DNA from: Rhodopirellula sp.
GTDB lineage: Bacteria > Planctomycetota > Planctomycetia > Pirellulales > Pirellulaceae
DNA: 64,000 bases
Assembly: GCA_002701385.1 (NCBI GenBank)
Contig: NZVD01000057.1
Coordinates: 276,608 to 340,607, forward strand
Direction of reading: 5' to 3'
Under the pieces are notes generated by a model, which saw only the letters and a list, made by a program, of their open reading frames with translations, had not been told where the DNA came from and ran no database searches. The position numbers were made by a program, and so were the translations under genes. Below are positions 29,835 through 40,477 of the stretch, piece by piece (within the stretch, counting starts at the first letter, position 1; the number at the start of each line of letters is the position of its first letter).

Positions 29835-32800
29835 ATGACAGTTGGCGAAAATAATTACGACCGAATCAATGATTATGCCTCAGTGAAAATCTCACTGGCG
29901 CGACCACACGATATTCGTAGTTGGTCTTTTGGTGAAGTCAAAAAGCCTGAAACTATTAACTACCGAACGTACCGTCCCGAAAAGGATGGTTTGTTCTGTG
30001 AACGAATTTTTGGTCCTGAAAAGGACTGGGAATGTGCCTGCGGAAAATACCGCGGGATGAAATACAAGGGAATGATCTGCGATCGCTGTGGCGTTAAAGT
30101 CACACACTCCCGTGTACGTCGTAAACGCATGGGCCATATCGAACTGGCTGCACCAGTGGTTCATATCTGGTTCTTCAAGGCGATGCCTAGTCGGCTTGGA
30201 AACTTGCTGGCGATGAAAACAACCAGTTTGGAAAAAGTGATCTACTTCCAGGATTACGTTGTGGTTGATCCGGGTGAAACCGATCTGGAAGAAAAGCAAT
30301 TGCTGACTGAAGAAGAGTACCGTGCTGCTCGTGAGCAGTATGGTCCCACAGCCTTCGAAGCCGACATGGGTGCAGAAGCTGTCCGCAAACTGCTTTCCAA
30401 AATGGATCTGGTTCAACTTTCCGAGCAACTGCGGAAAGACCTGGAAGAGACCAATAGTAAGCAGAAGAAGAAGGACTTCACCAAGCGTTTAGAGATTGTT
30501 GAAGCTATTCGGGATAGTGAAAACCGACCCGAGTGGATGGTGCTGGAAGTGATTCCCGTTATCCCTCCAGACCTTCGTCCACTCGTTCTTCTCGATTCCG
30601 GGAACTTCGCGACCAGTGACCTGAACGACCTGTATCGCCGAATCATCAACCGAAACAATCGTCTGCGAAAGCTGGTTGACCTCAATGCACCGGAAGTGAT
30701 CATTCGAAATGAAAAGCGAATGCTACAGCAGTCCGTCGATGCGTTGTTTGATAACAACCGTTGTAAGCGACCTGTTCTGGGTAGTAGCAACCGACCTCTG
30801 AAATCCCTGACAGACATGATCAAAGGGAAGCAAGGGCGATTCCGTGAGAACTTACTCGGTAAACGTGTGGATTACTCCGCTCGTTCTGTGATCGTTGTAG
30901 GACCACGGTTGAAATTACACCAATGTGGTCTTCCTAAAAAGATCGCCCTGGAGCTGTTCCAGCCATTTATCATTCGCAAACTGAAGGAACTCGGCCACGC
31001 CGATACGATCAAGAGTGCGAAGAAGATGCTCGAACGTAAGGACGAGGAAGTTTGGGATATTCTCGAGATGGTCATTAAAAACCATCCGGTATTGCTCAAC
31101 CGAGCTCCTACGCTTCACCGTATGGGGATTCAAGCCTTCGAACCTACATTGGTTGAAGGGAATGCGATCCATCTGCATCCGCTGGTATGTAAAGGATTCA
31201 ATGCAGACTTCGACGGTGACCAAATGGCCGTCCATCTGCCACTGAGTGTCGAAGCTCAGGTTGAAGCTCACACTCTGATGCTGGCTACGAATAATATCTT
31301 CGCTCCATCTAATGGTAAGCCTATCATGAGTCCATCACAGGATGTCGTGATGGGGTGCTACTACTGTACGCTCGACATGCCTCATCGAACCGGGGAAGGA
31401 ATGATCTTCTCCAGTGCCGATGAAGCCGACTTTGCGTTCGCTCAGGGTGCCATTGAACTTCAGGCTCGAATCAAAGTTCGCTTGCCGAAGAGTCGCCGAG
31501 TGAAGACGGAAGATGACAGTGCTGAATTCGGAGCGATCATTGATACGACTTATGGTCGTATTCGTTTCAACATGATGCTGCCAACCGGCATGGACTATTA
31601 CAACAAGACGCTGCGTAGTGGTGACTTGTCGAGTATTATTGCCGACTGTTACGAGCGTCTTGGCCGTGCGGCCACGATCGACCTGCTCGATGACATGATG
31701 CAATTTGGATTCCACGAAAGTACTCGCTCCGGACTCTCTTTTGCGACCGACGACCTTGTCACACCGGACGAGAAATTGGGCGAAATCGAAGCGGCTGAGA
31801 AGAAGGTATTGAAATTCTCCAAGTTGTATCAACGTGGTGTCATTACCGAAATGGAACGGTACAACCAGGTACTGGATACCTGGACTCACGCTCGGGAAGA
31901 AATCACCTCGAAAATGATGGAAGCCATGGAGCATGACTATCGTGAAGAAGAACGCGAAGGTTATGTAAACCCTGTATTCCTCATGGCACACTCCGGTGCT
32001 CGTGGTGGCATCGAACAAATTCGACAGCTTGCCGGTATGCGTGGTCTGATGGCCAAGCCAACTGGCGAAATCATTGAAACGCCAATTAAAGCGAATTTCC
32101 GTGAAGGGTTGAGTGTACTTGAATACTTTAGTTCCACTCACGGTGCTCGTAAGGGTCTGGCTGACACCGCTCTGAAAACAGCGGACTCCGGTTATCTGAC
32201 TCGAAAGTTAGCCGACGTTGCTCAGAATGTCGTTGTCACGATGGAAGACTGCGGAACCACCCAGGGGATTACCAAAGGGGTGATTTACCGTGGTGAAAAA
32301 GTCGAAGTCAAGCTGTCTGATGCCATCTTTGGCCGGGTTAGCCGCCAGCCAATCGCCGATTTGGTCACGGGTGAAGTCATTGTGGCCGAGAACGAAATGA
32401 TCACGACAGAAAGCGCTCGAAGAATCGAAGAGCTGGGTATCGACAAGATTCAGGTTCGTTCAGGCATGACTTGTGAGGCTCCTTTGGGAGTTTGCCGCCG
32501 CTGTTATGGGATGGACCTGGCAACCGGCCAGCTCGTAGAAGAAGGGATGGCCGTCGGTATCATCGCTGCCCAAAGTATCGGGGAACCTGGTACTCAGCTG
32601 ACCATGCGTACGTTCCACATCGGTGGTACGGTAAATACGAGTGTGGAAGAGAGCGATATCAAGTCTCAGAAGGGCGGTATCATCAAGTTCACTCATCTGC
32701 GTTATGTAGAGAACGAAGAAGGTGCCAAGATCGTGCTTACTCGAAATAGTGAAGTGGCTATTCTCGATCCGAAAGGACGTGAACTAGAGAAGCATGCTGT

Positions 32801-34160
32801 TCCTGCCGGATCGATTCTAAAGGTGAACGAAGACGAAACGGTCAAAGCAGGGAAAATACTCTGCGAATGGGACCCACATAGTATTCCGATTATCGCCGAA
32901 GTCGGTGGTAAAGTTCGTTATGAAGATGTGGTCGATGGTGAAACTCTGCGACTCGAAAAAGACGCAGGTGGTAGCATGCGAAAGATGATCATGGATCATA
33001 AGGGTGAACTTCACCCGCAGATTGTGATGGAAGACGCCGACGGACGACCTCAGGATGTTTATTACCTACCTGAAGGTGCTCATATTGAGGTTGAAGAAGG
33101 TGATAACATCAAGGCAGGTGCGATCCTGGCGAAGACGCCACGTGAAGCTTCTGGTGTGACTGACATTACCGGGGGTCTTCCTCGAGTCACGGAAATCTTC
33201 GAAGCTCGGAAACCTAAAGACCCATCTGTCATTGCTGAGATCGATGGTGTCGTTGAGATTAAGGGCGAGAAGAAACGTGGTAAACGCTCGATCATGGTAA
33301 GGAACGAAGAAACCGGTGTTGAACATGAACATCTCGTGCCTCCAGGGAAACGCTTCCTGGTACATACAGGAGATATTGTTGTTGCCGGTAAAGAATTGGT
33401 TGATGGTCCATTAGTACCTCACGATATTCTCCGAGTTTCCGGTGAAGAAGAAGTTCAACGATATCTGCTACGTGAAATCCAGCAGGTCTATCGTAGCCAA
33501 CGAGTAGAAATCAATGACAAGCACATTGAAATCATCGTGGCTCGGATGCTACGAAAAGTGAAAATTGAAAAAGCCGGTAACACGAGCTTATTGGAAGGTA
33601 CGATCGTAGACAAATACGAATTCCATAAAGCCAACGAAGCACTCAAGCAGTGCTTAAAGATTAAATCGACCGGCGATTCCAGTTTCCCTAAAGACACGCT
33701 TGTACCAAAATCCGTATTACAGGATGCCAATGATCAGTTGGAAGCAGAAGGCAAAACCCCTGCCAAGGGAATCAAGCCTGAGCCAGCGACTGCCAGTACT
33801 CAGTTATTGGGTATTACCAAAGCAGCCGTTCAGAGTTCCAGCTTTATCTCGGCAGCTAGTTTCCAGGAAACAACGAAAGTGCTCACCGAAGCGGCTTTGG
33901 CCAGCAAGAAGGACCGCTTAGTTGGATTGAAGGAAAACGTGATTCTGGGGCACCTGATACCGGCTGGTACTGGATTCCGAAAATTCCAGGAAAGTGAAGT
34001 TCGATATCAAGCTGATGCTCTTCAAGCCATGAGTGAAGAAGTGCCGGATGCGTTGGTGACCGAATTCCCTCTGTTAAATGCGGATACTCCAGCTCCATCA
34101 CTGGATTCACTGCTCGGTGGAAGCGAAGCTCCTGCCGTGGAAGAGAATCCGGAAGAATAG
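29835..34160 (+). CDS. rpoC: DNA-directed RNA polymerase subunit beta'
   Basis: The 1441-residue beta' subunit has the N-terminal zinc ribbon (Cys67, Cys69, Cys82, Cys85). It has the catalytic NADFDGDQ motif at residues 456-463, with magnesium-binding Asp458, Asp460 and Asp462, and the second zinc site around [11 protein letters not shown]. It ends in a short acidic tail ([11 protein letters not shown]). An AGGAG site precedes ATG 29835. It is the last gene of the secE-to-rpoC run. Confidence 0.99.
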   Translation: MTVGENNYDRINDYASVKISLARPHDIRSWSFGEVKKPETINYRTYRPEKDGLFCERIFGPEKDWECACGKYRGMKYKGMICDRCGVKVTHSRVRRKRMGHIELAAPVVHIWFFKAMPSRLGNLLAMKTTSLEKVIYFQDYVVVDPGETDLEEKQLLTEEEYRAAREQYGPTAFEADMGAEAVRKLLSKMDLVQLSEQLRKDLEETNSKQKKKDFTKRLEIVEAIRDSENRPEWMVLEVIPVIPPDLRPLVLLDSGNFATSDLNDLYRRIINRNNRLRKLVDLNAPEVIIRNEKRMLQQSVDALFDNNRCKRPVLGSSNRPLKSLTDMIKGKQGRFRENLLGKRVDYSARSVIVVGPRLKLHQCGLPKKIALELFQPFIIRKLKELGHADTIKSAKKMLERKDEEVWDILEMVIKNHPVLLNRAPTLHRMGIQAFEPTLVEGNAIHLHPLVCKGFNADFDGDQMAVHLPLSVEAQVEAHTLMLATNNIFAPSNGKPIMSPSQDVVMGCYYCTLDMPHRTGEGMIFSSADEADFAFAQGAIELQARIKVRLPKSRRVKTEDDSAEFGAIIDTTYGRIRFNMMLPTGMDYYNKTLRSGDLSSIIADCYERLGRAATIDLLDDMMQFGFHESTRSGLSFATDDLVTPDEKLGEIEAAEKKVLKFSKLYQRGVITEMERYNQVLDTWTHAREEITSKMMEAMEHDYREEEREGYVNPVFLMAHSGARGGIEQIRQLAGMRGLMAKPTGEIIETPIKANFREGLSVLEYFSSTHGARKGLADTALKTADSGYLTRKLADVAQNVVVTMEDCGTTQGITKGVIYRGEKVEVKLSDAIFGRVSRQPIADLVTGEVIVAENEMITTESARRIEELGIDKIQVRSGMTCEAPLGVCRRCYGMDLATGQLVEEGMAVGIIAAQSIGEPGTQLTMRTFHIGGTVNTSVEESDIKSQKGGIIKFTHLRYVENEEGAKIVLTRNSEVAILDPKGRELEKHAVPAGSILKVNEDETVKAGKILCEWDPHSIPIIAEVGGKVRYEDVVDGETLRLEKDAGGSMRKMIMDHKGELHPQIVMEDADGRPQDVYYLPEGAHIEVEEGDNIKAGAILAKTPREASGVTDITGGLPRVTEIFEARKPKDPSVIAEIDGVVEIKGEKKRGKRSIMVRNEETGVEHEHLVPPGKRFLVHTGDIVVAGKELVDGPLVPHDILRVSGEEEVQRYLLREIQQVYRSQRVEINDKHIEIIVARMLRKVKIEKAGNTSLLEGTIVDKYEFHKANEALKQCLKIKSTGDSSFPKDTLVPKSVLQDANDQLEAEGKTPAKGIKPEPATASTQLLGITKAAVQSSSFISAASFQETTKVLTEAALASKKDRLVGLKENVILGHLIPAGTGFRKFQESEVRYQADALQAMSEEVPDALVTEFPLLNADTPAPSLDSLLGGSEAPAVEENPEE

Positions 34161-34179
34161 ATTACAAGCATGGTGATCA

Positions 34180-34216
34180 CTCCTGTTTGCCGATACAATA
34201 TATAGGCAAACAGGAG
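34180..34216 (+). repeat. 12-base inverted repeat after rpoC
   Basis: CTCCTGTTTGCC (34180-34191) and GGCAAACAGGAG (34205-34216) are perfectly complementary around a 13-base AT-rich loop. No T-run follows, so it is not a typical intrinsic terminator. It may protect the 3' end of the rpoC message or stop polymerase with a factor. Confidence 0.7.
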
Positions 34217-34354
34217 GAATCTCAGCTGAATTATCTGTTCTCCTCCTACCGTCTTAAACCCCAATAAGTGAGGCGGTCCTGACCAACGGACTTAGGTTAG
34301 GTATCTTAGGCAAGGTCGCCTATTAAGTTGTTCGTTAAAAACGTCGATTGGGAA

Positions 34355-34382
34355 TTGACAACGATGGATGAGCGTGTAACTT
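34355..34382 (+). promoter_or_regulatory. candidate promoter of rpsL-rpsG
   Basis: A perfect TTGACA (34355-34360) is followed after 16 bases by TAACTT (34377-34382). The same TTGAC...GTAACTT arrangement occurs before rpsJ (37865-37893). The leader would be about 107 bases. Confidence 0.4.
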
Positions 34383-34496
34383 GAGTAGTTTCCGGGAGTT
34401 TTAGGGCTCTCGGCGGGGCCTCCCCGTATTTATGGGGTAAGCTTACAAAACATAATAATAGAACGAAAAAAACATAACGGCTTTTGGAAATACCCT

Positions 34497-34865
34497 ATGC
34501 CAACAATTAATCAACTCATTCGCAAAAACCGCAAGAAAAAACGCAGTAAGTCCAAAGCACCTGTGCTGGAACGATGCCCTCAGAAACAGGGTGTCTGTCT
34601 TCAGGTGCGTACGATGACGCCAAAGAAACCAAACTCAGCGTTGCGTAAGATTACTCGTGTTCGTCTCTCGAATGGCAAGGAAGTAACGGTTTACATTCCT
34701 GGTGAAGGTCATAACCTGCAGGAACACTCGATTGTGTTGGTACGTGGTGGTCGAGTTCGTGACTTACCTGGTGTACGTTACCAGGTTGTCCGTGGTGCTC
34801 GAGATGCTTTGGGTGTGGATGGACGTCGGCAGTCACGAAGTCGTTACGGTGTCAAGCGACCTTAA
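34497..34865 (+). CDS. rpsL: 30S ribosomal protein S12
   Basis: S12 lies at the decoding centre. The 122-residue protein begins [10 protein letters not shown] and keeps the [11 protein letters not shown] loop, whose lysine is the classic streptomycin-resistance site and is unmutated here. The C-terminus (RSRYGVKRP) is normal. It is followed 69 bases later by rpsG, with which it is probably cotranscribed. Confidence 0.99.
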   Translation: MPTINQLIRKNRKKKRSKSKAPVLERCPQKQGVCLQVRTMTPKKPNSALRKITRVRLSNGKEVTVYIPGEGHNLQEHSIVLVRGGRVRDLPGVRYQVVRGARDALGVDGRRQSRSRYGVKRP

Positions 34866-34934
34866 TATAGGTTCGGGCACTCCCTCATTACGTTCCAAAC
34901 GGATCATTTATAGAGAGTTAAGAGACAATCCAAG

Positions 34935-35405
34935 ATGGGTAAGATTACCGCAAGTAAAAAGCAGTTGAAGCCAGACCCGCGTTTCAATTCCCTGCTCGCC
35001 AGCAAGTTCATCAACTGCCTGATGCTCGATGGCAAAAAAACTGTTGCTCAAAACGTTTTCTACCAGGCACTCGAAGAAATCAGCACTCGTGTTGCTGATG
35101 TGGAGCCATTGGAAGTATTCACTGAAGCAATTGAAAATGTAAAACCGCATATCGAAGTACGCTCTAAACGCGTCGGTGGTGCAGCTTATCAGGTTCCCAT
35201 GCAAGTGAATCGTAATCGCCAGCAGGCTTTGGCATTTCGCTGGATTCTGATGGCTGTCCGTGAAAAGAAAGGACGCCCAACTCACCTGAAGCTGGCCGAC
35301 GAACTCGTCGCCGCCTATAAGAAGGAAGGTGCTGCGATCACTCGACGTGAAAATGTTCACCGTATGGCCGAAGCAAACAAAGCTTTTGCTCACTTTGCCT
35401 GGTAA
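34935..35405 (+). CDS. rpsG: 30S ribosomal protein S7
   Basis: S7 starts assembly of the 30S head by binding 16S rRNA. The 156-residue protein is of the usual length, with the conserved [13 protein letters not shown] block and a C-terminus ending in FAHFAW. A terminator follows 17 bases after the stop, separating it from the EF-G gene. Confidence 0.98.
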   Translation: MGKITASKKQLKPDPRFNSLLASKFINCLMLDGKKTVAQNVFYQALEEISTRVADVEPLEVFTEAIENVKPHIEVRSKRVGGAAYQVPMQVNRNRQQALAFRWILMAVREKKGRPTHLKLADELVAAYKKEGAAITRRENVHRMAEANKAFAHFAW

Positions 35406-35422
35406 TCATTCCAATTCAAATC

Positions 35423-35459
35423 AAGCCGCGTTCGACAATTATGTCACGCGGCTTTTTTT
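35423..35459 (+). terminator. rho-independent terminator after rpsG
   Basis: AAGCCGCGT (35423-35431) pairs with ACGCGGCTT (35446-35454), nine base pairs. Further T residues complete a 7-base T-run. It closes the rpsL-rpsG unit. Confidence 0.92.
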
Positions 35460-35556
35460 GTGCATTTAGCCAAACTCCAATCTGACGTTTTCCCTAAAGA
35501 ATTCTCTTCATCATTCTTTTTACTTTATTCCCCTTTAATGCAGAGTTCCACCGATC

Positions 35557-37656
35557 ATGTCTCGTCAAATCGACAAGCTAAGAAACATCGGAATCATTGC
35601 CCATATCGATGCCGGTAAAACCACCGTCACTGAACGTATGTTGTTCTACAGCGGTGCAAAACATCGAGTTGGCATGGTGGACAAAGGAACAACGGCCACG
35701 GATGATGACCCGGAAGAACAGGAACGCGGCATCACCATTTACTCTGCCTGTGTGACCTTTAGCTGGAAAGACATTCACATCAACCTGCTGGACACGCCGG
35801 GGCATGTCGACTTTACCGCCGAGGTGGAGCGATGTTTACGGGTGCTGGACGGGGCCGTAGTTGTATTCAGCGCGCGGGAAGGAGTTGAGGCGCAAAGCGA
35901 AACTGTCTGGCGTCAAGCGGATAAGTATGGAGTCCCGCGGGTTGCATTTATTAATAAGATGGACCGGGAAGGTGCGGACTTCGAAAACGTCTTTAACGAA
36001 GTCGGCAATCGGCTTCAGGCCAATCCGGTAGCCATTCAGGTTCCAGTCGGAGCAGGACCTGCCCATGTAGATGAACCCTTTAGTGGTGTGCTGGATTTAA
36101 TCCGGTTGAAAATGCTGCAATTCGATTCCGCCAGTGAAGGAGCGGATATATCTGAATCTGAAATTCCTGAAGAACATATGGCCTTGGCACAACTGTGGCG
36201 TGAGTCCATGCTTGAACAACTCGCCGAGCACAGTGATGAACTCATGGAGCTTGTTCTGATGGAAGAGGAGATTCCCGAACAGTTGATTCATGACGTTCTC
36301 CGCAAGGCAACTATTGAGCGAGCTATTCAACCGGTGCTCTGTGGCTCAGCACTACACGGTATTGGCGTGCAGCCGGTTCTCGATGCGGTTCAGTACTATC
36401 TCCCCAGCCCCCAGGAACGTCCGCCAGTGGAAGGTGAAGCCATGGGTAAAGGGAAGAAGAGCGAGTCAGGAACCGTAGCACGAAAGCCCGAACCGAGTGA
36501 GCCTTTCTGTGGTTTAGTCTTTAAGATCATACCCGCAAAGACCGGAGATATTTCCTGGGTACGAGTTTATTCCGGTACACTCAAAGCCAATTCCCGAATT
36601 TACAACCCCGGGAAGGACAAGAAAGACAACATTGCGCAACTCTGGCAGATTTACGCCACCCGCAAGGACCCACAAGGGCAAATCGATTCGGTGGAAACCG
36701 GAGATATCGTGGGGATCATCGGACTGCGACACAGTATTACCGGTGACACGCTGTGCGATGCGGCTCACCCAATCCTACTGGAGACAATCGAATTTCCTGA
36801 AACAGTCATTTCGATGGCGATTGAACCGGAGAACACTACTGAGCGGGATAAGCTGGAAGACACACTGGAAATGCTTCTTCGTCAGGACCCAACGCTGGAA
36901 GTGATCAGCGGCGACACCGGCCAAACGTTAATGCGAGGCATGGGTGAACTGCATTTGGAAGTCATCAAAAATCGTTTGCTACGGGAATTCAATCTCAATG
37001 TGCGATTCCACAAACCTCAGGTAAGTTATCGCGAAACCATTCAGGACAGTGTGGAAGTGGTTGGTGAATGCAACCGTCTGATTAACGGCGTGCAGAAATT
37101 CGCGCGTGTGAAGTTACGCTTAGAGCCTGATGAGAAAGTCACTCAGGGCGTGGCCATCATGAATCAGCTAGCTCCCGAGAGCCTGATGCCTGAATTGCTA
37201 GAGGCGACGTTCGATGAATTGAGAAGCTGTGCTTCTGGCGGAGGGTCGATTGCCGGCTTCCCGCTAATGAAAATGAAAGTCACTGTTTTGGATACCGAGG
37301 TGGCCGAAGAGGGCTCGGACGATATCGCTTTTCGGATCGCCTCCTCTCATGCCTTTGAGCAGGGGCTTCAAGCTGGAAAACCGGTACTACTTGAACCGAT
37401 TATGAGGCTTGCGATCACGACTCCAGAGGATTATCTCGGAGATTTTGTCGGAGACCTGCAAATGCGTAGGGCTATTATTGTGTCTACGGATCCTCGTGGA
37501 GATCGTACGGATATCGTTGCTCACGCACCAATGAAGGAGTTATTTGGTTATTCAAGTGCTATGCGGAGCCTCAGCCAGGGACGAGCCGGCTGTAGTATCG
37601 AGCCGTTACAGTACAGTCCGGCACCGGCAGAAGACATTCAGGAGTTAGGATTCTAA
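35557..37656 (+). CDS. fusA: elongation factor G (variant type)
   Basis: The 699-residue translation GTPase has G1 AHIDAGKTT, ERGITI, DTPGHVDF and NKMD. The later EF-G domains follow, with the domain IV/V blocks ending at PMKELFGYSSAMRSLSQGRA. A Gly/Lys/Ser insert (GKGKKSESG) lies before domain II. The sequence is closer to the spirochaete/planctomycete duplicated type (spdEFG) than to classic FusA, and whether it acts in translocation or ribosome recycling cannot be told here. It lies between rpsG and rpsJ as in other bacteria, but a terminator precedes it and no tuf follows. Confidence 0.88.
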   Translation: MSRQIDKLRNIGIIAHIDAGKTTVTERMLFYSGAKHRVGMVDKGTTATDDDPEEQERGITIYSACVTFSWKDIHINLLDTPGHVDFTAEVERCLRVLDGAVVVFSAREGVEAQSETVWRQADKYGVPRVAFINKMDREGADFENVFNEVGNRLQANPVAIQVPVGAGPAHVDEPFSGVLDLIRLKMLQFDSASEGADISESEIPEEHMALAQLWRESMLEQLAEHSDELMELVLMEEEIPEQLIHDVLRKATIERAIQPVLCGSALHGIGVQPVLDAVQYYLPSPQERPPVEGEAMGKGKKSESGTVARKPEPSEPFCGLVFKIIPAKTGDISWVRVYSGTLKANSRIYNPGKDKKDNIAQLWQIYATRKDPQGQIDSVETGDIVGIIGLRHSITGDTLCDAAHPILLETIEFPETVISMAIEPENTTERDKLEDTLEMLLRQDPTLEVISGDTGQTLMRGMGELHLEVIKNRLLREFNLNVRFHKPQVSYRETIQDSVEVVGECNRLINGVQKFARVKLRLEPDEKVTQGVAIMNQLAPESLMPELLEATFDELRSCASGGGSIAGFPLMKMKVTVLDTEVAEEGSDDIAFRIASSHAFEQGLQAGKPVLLEPIMRLAITTPEDYLGDFVGDLQMRRAIIVSTDPRGDRTDIVAHAPMKELFGYSSAMRSLSQGRAGCSIEPLQYSPAPAEDIQELGF

Positions 37657-37864
37657 GCTGCATTAGCCGACGGCATGGAATCAGACGGCACTCGGGATGA
37701 ATATTAGGTTTGGCAAGCAAAATTCCTCTGATTTTCACGACTAGAGCGATTGGTTTTCATTGAGTTGGAAATCACCTTAATACGATACATATTGTTTAAT
37801 GAGACGGGATAAATACAGCGTTTGACAATTCGAATCTTTTTACCGTTTTTTGAAAATCTCGCTG

Positions 37865-37893
37865 TTGACGATCCATGCATACGGACGTAACTT
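37865..37893 (+). promoter_or_regulatory. candidate promoter of the S10 operon
   Basis: TTGACG (37865-37870) and TAACTT (37888-37893) are 17 bases apart. The -10 is weak against the E. coli consensus, but the arrangement is shared with the rpsL upstream region. Confidence 0.4.
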
Positions 37894-37994
37894 AGACTGT
37901 TTCCCCACCTAACATTATTGTGACCTGTTTAGGGCACTTATTTTATGAGCAAGTGGCTCGATAAGTGTGTTATCAGGAATTGGCAATTGGGTGC

Positions 37995-38012
37995 CTTCTG
38001 TGCAAACAGAAG
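37995..38012 (+). promoter_or_regulatory. GCAA-tetraloop hairpin in the S10 leader
   Basis: CTTCTGT and ACAGAAG form seven perfect base pairs around a GCAA tetraloop. Outer bases GTGC/GCGC may extend the structure. It could be a binding site for a ribosomal protein. Confidence 0.45.
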
Positions 38013-38145
38013 AACTTTCGAGGCGCTGACAATGGATGTCGCTTTGCCTGTAGGGTATTTTATGCCCCGGCATAGCTAACGGCTGTTAGTGCTGAGTGTA
38101 GACATATGTTTTTTGGACCTCAAAACTCAATAGGGAGTTTTACTA

Positions 38146-38469
38146 GTGGCAAAACAGACTGAAGTGCTCCGCATACGAATGGAAGCTTACGATCACGCGA
38201 TTCTGGACCAGAGCGCTCTTGATATCGTAGACACAGCCAAGCGAACCCACTCGGAAGTACATGGCCCCATCCCGCTGCCGACTCGGATTGAGCGATATAC
38301 GGTACTCCGTAGTCCTCACGTCAATAAAAAGTCACGGCAGCAGTTCGAAATTCGTACACATAAACGAATTATCGATATTGTTGAAGCAACTGCAGGAACG
38401 ATTGAAGCGCTTAATAAGCTTAATCTTCCCGCTGGTGTTGATATCAAGATTAAAGCTACGACTCGCTAA
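38146..38469 (+). CDS. rpsJ: 30S ribosomal protein S10
   Basis: S10 is part of the 30S head and, as NusE, also an antitermination factor that can meet NusG. The 107-residue protein matches the family throughout ([19 protein letters not shown]). It starts with GTG, preceded by a GGGAG site, and it is the first gene of the S10 operon. Confidence 0.98.
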   Translation: MAKQTEVLRIRMEAYDHAILDQSALDIVDTAKRTHSEVHGPIPLPTRIERYTVLRSPHVNKKSRQQFEIRTHKRIIDIVEATAGTIEALNKLNLPAGVDIKIKATTR

Positions 38470-38637
38470 GGATTAGTGAAGTCAATATAGAGGAAGATCG
38501 AGAGATCTTGTCGGGTGATGAGTGATCGCCGGACGAATAAAAAAAGAGATAGTAAACAAGACTATGAATGGAAGTCAGTCAGGTAACCTCCTGTAAAAGG
38601 GCAGTCCTGGCCGGCAAAGACCACGAGGCATATTGCG

Positions 38638-39354
38638 ATGACCAAGGGAATACTAGGCCGTAAGGTCGGTATGACGCAGATTTATGATGAACAGGGCAAT
38701 GCAGTTCCTGTCACAGTGATTGAGGCTGGTCCTTGTCACGTTCTGCAGATTCGAACGGTTGACCGAGACGGTTATGAGGCCATCCAGCTTGGCTTTGATG
38801 ATAAGAAGCGTCCTCAGGGCAAGCGGATAAATCAGAGTCAGGCTCGTCGCAGTGAACGTGGTCATGTCAGTGGAAAGCTTGGCAGCAAACGCAGTGAGCG
38901 TCGCGCCGCCGCTGGCATTGAAGCAGTTCCCAAGGCTGAATGTGAGCCTAAGAAGTTTATTCGGGAGTTTCGGGGATCCACCGATGGCTATGAAGTCGGG
39001 CAGGAAGTCACCGTAGCGGATCTCGCTGAGGTGTCCAATGTCGACGTGCAGGCTATCAGTAAGGGTCGCGGATTTGCTGGTGTAATGAAGCGACATAATT
39101 TCTCTGGTCAGCGAGCCACGCACGGGGTGAAGAAAGTTCACCGTCACGCTGGTGGTACTGGTATGAGTGCTTACCCGAGTCGTTTGTTCAAAGGGAAACG
39201 AATGGCGGGGCAGTACGGAGCCAAGCAGAAAACGAACCGCAATCTAAAGTTGGTCCGTGTGGACGAAGATAACAATCTACTGTTGGTTAACGGTAGTGTC
39301 CCAGGTCCAAACGGCGGCTACGTGGTTATTAATGAAACCAACCACGTGGGTTAA
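38638..39354 (+). CDS. rplC: 50S ribosomal protein L3
   Basis: L3 starts 50S assembly and reaches to the peptidyl-transferase centre. The 238-residue protein begins GILGRKVGMTQIYDE and keeps the RATHGVKKVHRHAGG loop. It is about 30 residues longer than E. coli L3, with an insert rich in Arg, Ser and Ala near residues 60-95. It lies 168 bases after rpsJ. Confidence 0.98.
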   Translation: MTKGILGRKVGMTQIYDEQGNAVPVTVIEAGPCHVLQIRTVDRDGYEAIQLGFDDKKRPQGKRINQSQARRSERGHVSGKLGSKRSERRAAAGIEAVPKAECEPKKFIREFRGSTDGYEVGQEVTVADLAEVSNVDVQAISKGRGFAGVMKRHNFSGQRATHGVKKVHRHAGGTGMSAYPSRLFKGKRMAGQYGAKQKTNRNLKLVRVDEDNNLLLVNGSVPGPNGGYVVINETNHVG

Positions 39355-39398
39355 GAGAAAGACAAGTAAAGGAAACGCTCCATTTAGGGCATAAAACG

Positions 39399-40025
39399 AT
39401 GGCAACATTAGACGTATACAACTTATCCGGCGATGTAACCGGCAGTATTGAGATCGACACGGACAAGCTTCCGTCGATTAACAAGCAATTGCTGCACGAC
39501 GTGGTTGTGATGTATCAAAACAATCTGCGGCAGGGCAGTGCCAAGACCAAAACTCGTGGTGAAGTTGCTGGCTCTCGTCGAAAGATGTATCGCCAAAAGG
39601 GTACGGGTAATGCTCGTGCCGGTCACCGCACCAGTGGTGTTCGTCGTGGCGGTGGTCACATTTTCGCCAAGGCTCCTCGCAATTTCTACTATCGTCTTCC
39701 AGCTAAGGCTGTTCGTAAGGCGACTCGTATGGCAATTGCTTCCAAGATTCTGGACAACGAAATTGTTGTTGTCGACGGACTTAGCTTAGAAGCTCCTCGT
39801 ACGAAGGAAATCACCGGGCTACTAAGTAATCTGGATCTCTGTGGCAAGAGTGCTTTGATTACGACAGCAGAAAACAACACTAATGTATATAAGAGTGCTC
39901 GCAATATTCAGCGAGTGGATGTATCCACACTGGACAACCTCAACGCGTTAAGCGTTCTGAAGGTCGATGCACTTGTAATGACTCGGGAAGCGGTAGAAGC
40001 ATTAAACGCCAAGTTAAATGCTTAA
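39399..40025 (+). CDS. rplD: 50S ribosomal protein L4
   Basis: L4 lines the exit tunnel and in E. coli represses the S10 operon. The 208-residue protein has the basic loop ([16 protein letters not shown]) and a normal length. It lies 44 bases after rplC. Whether it controls the structured S10 leader upstream is unknown. Confidence 0.98.
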   Translation: MATLDVYNLSGDVTGSIEIDTDKLPSINKQLLHDVVVMYQNNLRQGSAKTKTRGEVAGSRRKMYRQKGTGNARAGHRTSGVRRGGGHIFAKAPRNFYYRLPAKAVRKATRMAIASKILDNEIVVVDGLSLEAPRTKEITGLLSNLDLCGKSALITTAENNTNVYKSARNIQRVDVSTLDNLNALSVLKVDALVMTREAVEALNAKLNA

Positions 40026-40075
40026 AGCTTCCTTTTAATTTGAAATAACAAAAGCCTTAAACAACAGGTTTAACA

Positions 40076-40408
40076 ATGGCTCAATCTGGTATTCAGAATC
40101 GACAACCCAAATCACGGCTCGTACTCGAGCCGCATCAGGTGATCCTGCGTCCGCTGGTCACTGAAAAGGGAATTCATCGTAGCACTCGTCATCATCAGTA
40201 TGCTTTCGAGGTCAATCCTCTGGCTGACAAGATCATGATTCGTGAAGCGATTGAAGCTTTGTATCCAAATGTTGTAGTTACGAAAGTTGCGACTCAGAAC
40301 CGCAAGGGGAAGGCCCGTCGCTATCGCTACCGCATGGGGAAGACGAAGAACTGGAAAAAAGCAATTGTCACGTTGGATCCAAATCACGGAGAAATTGAAT
40401 TCTTTTAA
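40076..40408 (+). CDS. rplW: 50S ribosomal protein L23
   Basis: L23 lies at the tunnel exit and docks trigger factor and SRP. The 110-residue protein keeps the LVTEKGI block and the KARRYRYRMGKTKNWKKAIV region. It has about 15 extra residues at the N-terminus compared with E. coli. Confidence 0.97.
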   Translation: MAQSGIQNRQPKSRLVLEPHQVILRPLVTEKGIHRSTRHHQYAFEVNPLADKIMIREAIEALYPNVVVTKVATQNRKGKARRYRYRMGKTKNWKKAIVTLDPNHGEIEFF

Positions 40409-40477
40409 TGGTTGACGATTTGGGGCAGATGGCTGTTCTGACAAGCAATCAGTGATTGAGAGAATTGAGAAATAGAC

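Larger units (their letters stand above)
34161..34496 (+). other. rpoC-rpsL spacer
   Basis: This 336-base spacer has no gene. It holds a 12-base perfect inverted repeat (34180-34216). It also holds a possible branched fold in which AGGCG (34271-34275) pairs with CGCCT (34317-34321) around a GTCC/GGAC stem. A candidate promoter at 34355-34382 precedes rpsL. Confidence 0.5.
37657..38145 (+). other. S10-operon leader region
   Basis: This 489-base spacer has no gene. It holds a candidate promoter (37865-37893), a GCAA-loop hairpin (37995-38012) and a TATGCCCCGGCATA palindrome near 38058-38075. A leader of about 245 bases with such structure would suit autogenous control of the ribosomal-protein operon, but this is inference. 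Confidence 0.5.
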
